A stretch of 64,000 nucleotides of DNA from Chloroflexota bacterium (lineage in GTDB: Bacteria; Chloroflexota; UBA11872; VXOZ01). This document shows, in pieces, positions 60,221 through 64,000 of the stretch. Where the stretch lies: contig JAJEAH010000063.1 of assembly GCA_022824225.1 (NCBI GenBank), positions 96,610 through 160,609 on the forward strand, written 5' to 3'. Below the pieces are notes generated by a model. That model was not told the origin of the DNA, did no database searches, and saw only the letters and a list, made by a program, of their open reading frames with translations. The position numbers and the translations under genes were made by a program. Within the stretch, counting starts at the first letter, position 1. The number at the start of each line of letters is the position of its first letter.

Positions 60221-61162
60221 ATGCCGTCGTTGGCCGTCAACATCGCGCCCCGCCACCCAACGGGACTTCACCTGATGAATCCGGTGCTTACGGCGTCCGG
60301 CACGTTTGGCTACGGTACAGAGTATGCGTCGCTCTACGACGTCAACCGCCTTGGCGCGATCGTGGCGAAGGCAGTCACGTTGCGTCCCCGCCGCGGCAAT
60401 GCCATGCCCCGCATCGCGGAAGTGCCGGGGGGCATGTTGAACGCCATCGGCCTGCAAAACGTGGGCGTGGAAGCGTTGATCCGTGAGAAAGCGCCGCAGT
60501 GGGCCGCCTGGGACGTGCCAGTGATCGCCAATGTGGCAGGGGCTTCACTCGACGAGTACGTCACCATCGCCGAAATGTTGGACGGCGTGCCCGGCGTCGC
60601 CGGACTGGAACTCAATATATCCTGTCCGAACGTCGCCCACGGTCTGGACTTCGGCACCGATCCCGCCATGGCCGCCGCAGTCACGCAAGCAGTGCGGGAG
60701 CGCAGCTCGCTGCCGCTCATCGTCAAGCTCACACCCAACGTCACCGATATTCGGCCCATCGCCACCGCCGTTGCCGAGGCCGGCGCCGATGCGCTGGCCG
60801 TCATGAACACGCTTTCCGGCCTGACCGTCGATCTAGCGCGCAAACGCCCGGCCCTTGCCAGCACCACCGGCGGGCTATCGGGTCCCGCGGTGCGCAGCAT
60901 TGCGCTGCGCCTGGTCTATGCCGTAGCCCCGTTGGTCGATATTCCCATCATTGGCATCGGCGGCATAGGCGAAACCGAAGACGCGCTTATGTTCCTCATG
61001 GCAGGCGCCACGGCGGTGCAAGTGGGCACGGCGAATTTCTACAATCACCGCGCCCCGCTGGAGATCATCGCGGGGCTGGCGGCGTACTGTGCGGAAGAAG
61101 AGCTTGACAGCATTATGGACATCGTCGGCGCGGCGCTGCCGCAGTCCGCGCCAATTGCCTGA
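60221..61162 (+). CDS. pyrD: Dihydroorotate dehydrogenase (class 1B type)
   Basis: The 313-residue product is an FMN TIM-barrel enzyme of pyrimidine synthesis. FMN- and substrate-binding texts are NPVLTASGTFGYGTEY, LNAIGLQNVGVEA, the catalytic Cys in LELNISCPNVAHGLDFG near residue 134, LIVKLTPNVTDI, GGLSGPAVRSIALR and IIGIGGIGETEDALMFLMAGATAVQVGTANF. Cys as the base puts it in class 1; the layout matches the NAD-linked 1B type, whose PyrK partner is not in the window. ATG 60221 is 13 bases after a weak site. A likely MITE begins at its stop codon. Confidence 0.93.
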   Translation: MPSLAVNIAPRHPTGLHLMNPVLTASGTFGYGTEYASLYDVNRLGAIVAKAVTLRPRRGNAMPRIAEVPGGMLNAIGLQNVGVEALIREKAPQWAAWDVPVIANVAGASLDEYVTIAEMLDGVPGVAGLELNISCPNVAHGLDFGTDPAMAAAVTQAVRERSSLPLIVKLTPNVTDIRPIATAVAEAGADALAVMNTLSGLTVDLARKRPALASTTGGLSGPAVRSIALRLVYAVAPLVDIPIIGIGGIGETEDALMFLMAGATAVQVGTANFYNHRAPLEIIAGLAAYCAEEELDSIMDIVGAALPQSAPIA

Positions 61163-61284
61163 GAGCCTGTTTACGATCTTCTTGGAGGAGTCTACAAGCC
61201 TAATGAAAACCGATCGTGTTAAGCGCTTCGACAAGCCCAGTGCGAACGGTGTTCGTGCAGACAAGATGACTGAAAACAGGCTCT
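61162..61284. mobile_element. Putative MITE with 23-base inverted ends
   Basis: AGAGCCTGTTT at 61162-61172 and its inverted copy AAACAGGCTCT at 61274-61284 extend to imperfect 23-base inverted ends that share CTTG/CAAG inner tips. The interior (61200-61250) carries CGCTTCGACAAGCCC and TGCGAACGGTGTTCG, relatives of the dispersed repeat at 48604. It has no open frame. The left end begins on the last base of the pyrD stop codon. Confidence 0.6.
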
Positions 61285-61404
61285 GAGTTCTTGCTACAAT
61301 TCCCGGCTGGAATTCGCGCCGTCGCACCCAAAGCGGGCGCACAACCTTTGGTGTTGAGCGCCGCGCCGTCCGGCGGACCGCCAGCCCCCGGCTGCTGAAC
61401 CTGC

Positions 61405-62196
61405 CTACATGATGTAGCGGATCAGGCCGCCGTCCACCTGAATCGTCGCGCCCGTAATGTACGCCGCCCGCGGCGAGGCGAGGAATACGGCCAGGTCCGC
61501 CAACTCCGCCGGCTGGCCGAGCCGGCCCAGCGGGATCTTTGCTTCATACGCCGCCATGATGCTTTCTTCTGTCTGGCCCGTGGAGCGCTTCTGGGCGGCA
61601 ACGTTGTCCTTGATGCGGTCGGTGAAGATACTGCCGGGGCAGATATTGTTGACCAGTATGTTCTTGGGTGCGAATTCGTTGGCCAGCGACTTGGCCAAGC
61701 CGATGACGGCCGGACGTATTGAATTCGAGAGCAGGAGACCCTCAAGCGGCTGCTTGACCGAAGTCGAGGTCACGTTGATGATGCGGCCGCCGCCGGTGGT
61801 GGGCATGTGGGGCAGCACGGCGCGCACGAAGCGCACGACGCTCATGAACGTCAGGTTGAAAGCGCCCTCCCAGTCTTCATCTTCGAAGTCGGCAAATGCG
61901 CCCATGGGCGGCCCGCCGGCGTTGTTCACGAGTATGTCAATCTTGCCCAGCCGCTGCACGACGAGATCGACGAAATTGGTGATGGCGTCCGGTTTTACGA
62001 CGTCCACGGGTATAGCCAGGACATCGGTCCCGGTCTTGGTCTGAATTTCCTGAGCGGCTTGGGAGAGGTTGTCCGGGCTGCGCGAGCAAATTGCCACCCG
62101 CGCGCCTTCCGCGGCAAGGCCCAGGGCTATGGCCTTCCCCAGCCCCTTGCTGCCCGCGGACACAATGGCGGTCTTGCCGCTGAGTTCGAGATTCAT
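61405..62196 (-). CDS. Short-chain dehydrogenase/reductase lacking the YxxxK pair
   Basis: The 263-residue product has the Rossmann NAD(P) motif as TAIVSAGSKGLGKAIAL and NNAGGPPMGAF, the Ser strand IINVTSTSVKQP, and the C-terminal PGSIFTDRI and LASPRAAYITGATIQVDGG of classical SDRs. In the catalytic helix, however, the usual YxxxK aligns with Leu156-Ser-Asn-Ser-Ile160 (LLLSNSIRPAVIGLAKSLA), so both Tyr and Lys are absent. A subfamily with this feature is known in other phyla and annotated as FabG-like. Activity is therefore uncertain. Start ATG 62196; it stands downstream of arsA. Confidence 0.9.
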   Translation of the reverse strand: MNLELSGKTAIVSAGSKGLGKAIALGLAAEGARVAICSRSPDNLSQAAQEIQTKTGTDVLAIPVDVVKPDAITNFVDLVVQRLGKIDILVNNAGGPPMGAFADFEDEDWEGAFNLTFMSVVRFVRAVLPHMPTTGGGRIINVTSTSVKQPLEGLLLSNSIRPAVIGLAKSLANEFAPKNILVNNICPGSIFTDRIKDNVAAQKRSTGQTEESIMAAYEAKIPLGRLGQPAELADLAVFLASPRAAYITGATIQVDGGLIRYIM

Positions 62197-62391
62197 GAGC
62201 TTGGCTCCTTGCCTGATTGCTGCGATCGAGTATGTGGGTGTTTCGGCTTTCAGGATCCTTCACGTCGCGCCCGCCGCACCGCCCTCGTCGATACCTGTCG
62301 CTCTGGTTCCTACGCAGACCCGCGTGGCCCGCTAAATCCTTCTTCCGCAGCCGTACGCCGCGCTGTCGAACACCAGGACGCTGGGCGCCAT

Positions 62392-63585
62392 CTAATTCGC
62401 GGCAGCGCCAGCCACGGGTTCTTTAAATGGGATGCGAAGAGTCTTTTCTTCCAGCCGCGCCGTGCCAGGCGTAAGCCGCGCCAGAACCGTTGGCAGGACG
62501 ATGTTGCGCCGGTACGCGCCAATGCGAACGGTGAGTTCATCACCGCGCTTCACCACGTCTATGTTGCCCTTCTGGCTGAAGGGCAAGTCTATATCCAAGT
62601 AGTAGCCTTCAGCGCTCCGCTGCACCGCATGGCTGCGGCCGTCGTAGAAGAGCCGCAGCGGGTCCTCGTCGGCGAAAAGCTCGGCAGCGGTCTGCCGGAG
62701 CATCCCGAAACCCACGGCTTCCTGGGCAAAGAGCGGCACCTTTCGCATAGGCAGCGGAGAAAAGGCCTCGCGCAAGAACTGCATGTGCTTGTTCTGGGCG
62801 GCCCGCCAGGCCGTGAAGTACGCGTCTTGCACAGTATCGGGGAGCACGCGGTTGCAGATGACGAGGTCGGTGCCGTAGCCGTAGAGGGTCAAGTAGGTGA
62901 GGGTGCGCTGGGCCTCGCGAATTACCATGCGTTCCGGATTTAGCACCAGGCGCACGGACGCCCGCCGCCGGTCGGCAAGCAAGTCCCGCAGTCTGCCCAA
63001 TTGGCTCGCCAGGTCTTCTGCCTGGCGAAAGACATCGCTGCCCGGCGTCGGGATGCCAATCACCGATTCCAGCACCGGGTTGACCACTCGCGCCACCCGC
63101 CGCTGCAACGGCAGGATGCGTTCCAACCACCAGCGGGCGTCCTCCGGGAACGCGAGCAGCCGCAGAGTTTCGGCCGTGGGCGCGCAATCCACCACGACGA
63201 CGTCGTATTCCCCGGATTCGTGGTGCATGTTCACCCAGAGCAGGCTGGATAGCTCCTCCATGCCGGGCAGGATCGCCATCTCCTCCGCCAGCGTCTCGTC
63301 GATGCCGCGCCACGCCAGCAGTGCGCTAAGCCACGATTGCACGGTGCCCCAGTGCTTGCGCAGGTTGTAGTAGACGTCCGTTTCCTGCGCCCAGAGGTTG
63401 GGAGCGATGTTGGTGGGCTCCGGCCCTAGGTCTATGTCCAGGGAATCACCCAAACTGTGGGCGGAGTCGGTGCTGAGCACGATGGTGCGGTAGCCGAGTT
63501 CCGCGCAACGCAGGGCAGTAGCGGCCGCGCACGTGGTCTTTCCGACCCCGCCTTTACCAGTGTAAAGCAATACACGCCGCGCCAC
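62392..63585 (-). CDS. ArsA/GET3-type ATPase with C-terminal HSP20-like domain
   Basis: The 397-residue product has the deviant P-loop GKGGVGKTT at residues 10-18, the switch DSAHSLGDSLD, VVVVDCAPTAETLRLL and the A-loop/NR-type text LVICNRVLPDTVQDAYF. Residues about 310-393 (YYLDIDLPFSQKGNIDVVKRGDELTVRIG) form an alpha-crystallin-like domain as seen in bacterial ArsA homologues with an HSP20 module. Arsenical-pump ArsA and tail-anchored-protein Get3 are related; here no arsenic gene is adjacent, so a targeting or chaperone role is more likely. GTG or ATG 63585 begins MARRVLLYTG. It is upstream of the SDR gene on the same strand, with a 195-base gap. Confidence 0.92.
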   Translation of the reverse strand: MARRVLLYTGKGGVGKTTCAAATALRCAELGYRTIVLSTDSAHSLGDSLDIDLGPEPTNIAPNLWAQETDVYYNLRKHWGTVQSWLSALLAWRGIDETLAEEMAILPGMEELSSLLWVNMHHESGEYDVVVVDCAPTAETLRLLAFPEDARWWLERILPLQRRVARVVNPVLESVIGIPTPGSDVFRQAEDLASQLGRLRDLLADRRRASVRLVLNPERMVIREAQRTLTYLTLYGYGTDLVICNRVLPDTVQDAYFTAWRAAQNKHMQFLREAFSPLPMRKVPLFAQEAVGFGMLRQTAAELFADEDPLRLFYDGRSHAVQRSAEGYYLDIDLPFSQKGNIDVVKRGDELTVRIGAYRRNIVLPTVLARLTPGTARLEEKTLRIPFKEPVAGAAAN

Positions 63586-63740
63586 TCGTGTTCCTCGACA
63601 TCTGCTAAGGGATCACGCGCCCACTACTCACGCACACCCTACTATGGTAGCAGCTTGATTCGCGGGAATGAAATGCCGCGCCGGCCGCGGCGTTGGCGCG
63701 CACACTCAAGGCAGGGCCTGAGAATCGCCGCATTAAAGGA

Positions 63741-63770
63741 CAAAGAGACATGCAGATGCATGCCTCTTTG
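63741..63770 (-). terminator. Hairpin between the Gfo/Idh/MocA end and arsA
   Basis: CAAAGAG and CTCTTTG, with CATGCA and TGCATG inside and one mismatched pair, make a 30-base hairpin 81 bases beyond the stop of the partial oxidoreductase gene. On the minus strand it is followed by TCCTTTAATG. A terminator is plausible. Confidence 0.5.
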
Positions 63771-63850
63771 CAGCCGGACTCCGCTTTGCGGGCCCCGCGC
63801 CAGGCCGGCGTGAACGCAGGACCGCGCCCTCTGCGACCTCGCAATCGGAC

Positions 63851-64000
63851 CTACGACGCCGTCGCCAATTGCGTCCGCGCGCCGCCGTTCTGGCTGGATG
63901 CGTACGCCGCTTCGATGAACGAGATGATCTCGATAGTGACTTCTATGTCCAGCGGCGGCGCGCCGGTCTCCAACATCTTCATGATCTCGCGCAGCAGGTT
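63851..64000 (-). CDS. Gfo/Idh/MocA family oxidoreductase, C-terminal fragment
   Basis: On the minus strand the frame is open from the window edge to a TAG at 63851-63853 and reads LLREIMKMLETGAPPLDIEV, then TIEIISFIEAAYASSQNGGA. This is the characteristic ending of Gfo/Idh/MocA NAD-dependent sugar oxidoreductases (pattern P-L-D/S-x-E-E-T-I-E-I-V-x-F-I-E-A-A-x-x-S), the last 49 residues of about 350. The rest lies beyond the window. It fits the general sugar-catabolic flavour of the region (GH4, ManD-like). Confidence 0.8.
   Translation of the reverse strand, partial: NLLREIMKMLETGAPPLDIEVTIEIISFIEAAYASSQNGGARTQLATAS

Overview
The window is GC-rich bacterial chromosome, apparently from a free-standing genome or metagenome bin and not a plasmid or phage. 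The best guess is Chloroflexota (for example a marine or sponge-associated lineage). That rests on gene order and content: rpmE-DUF1385-prfA-prmC in a row, a murB-ftsQ-ftsA-ftsZ division cluster, menaquinone-type genes, FemAB-like acyltransferases, a DUF2203 protein, many unlinked sugar- and organic-acid-type enzymes (GH4, CocE, ManD-like, M81/MlrC, Gfo/Idh/MocA), and abundant short palindromic repeats. This is an inference; a 16S or marker-gene tree would decide it.

Layout. 1-3.7 kb: end of murB, then ftsQ, ftsA, ftsZ. 3.7-4.4 kb: a tandem repeat array. 4.4-6.5 kb: VOC protein and a CocE/NonD hydrolase. 6.7-12.4 kb: metG, tatD, a polyprenyl diphosphate synthase, an M81/MlrC protein and a ubiE/menG methyltransferase. 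12.5-15.9 kb: a compact envelope cluster of a beta-repeat membrane protein and two FemAB paralogues. 16-19.3 kb: a GH4 glycosidase, a small zinc-ribbon membrane protein and an orphan sugar-ABC ATPase closed by a strong hairpin. 19.8-24.1 kb: pspAB-htpX facing yggS-yggT-DUF167-hisS. 24.7-26.8 kb: aldo/keto reductase and chrA. 27-31.6 kb: nitrilase, class III aminotransferase, lgt and a membrane-fused spermidine-synthase-like protein. 31.8-36 kb: trxA, dnaA, rdgB, a degenerate M24 protein and a CPBP protease. 37-41.3 kb: a heterodimeric ABC exporter and DUF2203. 41.5-43.3 kb: an AT-richer ATPase plus PIN-nuclease pair. 43.4-49.6 kb: K+ channel, gamma carbonic anhydrase, aldehyde dehydrogenase, moeA and small genes. 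49.9-53.9 kb: peptide-type substrate-binding lipoprotein and an ABC-2 exporter. 54 kb: tRNA-Arg. 54.3-59.3 kb: ManD-like enzyme, prmC, prfA, DUF1385, rpmE. 59.4-64 kb: a second tandem array, pyrD, SDR, an ArsA-HSP20 ATPase and the end of a Gfo/Idh/MocA oxidoreductase.

The two most unusual things are: (1) short dispersed palindromic repeats that have expanded into tandem arrays, both between genes (4.0-4.3 kb, 59.4-59.7 kb) and inside coding sequence, where they add about 160 residues, including a collagen-like Gly-X-Pro tract, to MoeA and an N-terminal extension to PrmC; and (2) the directly abutting AAA ATPase / PIN-domain pair at 41.46-43.32 kb, whose base composition differs from its neighbours and whose architecture resembles two-gene defence systems, though I cannot assign it to a named one.

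No rRNA, CRISPR array, prophage or transposase gene was seen. One tRNA was found.
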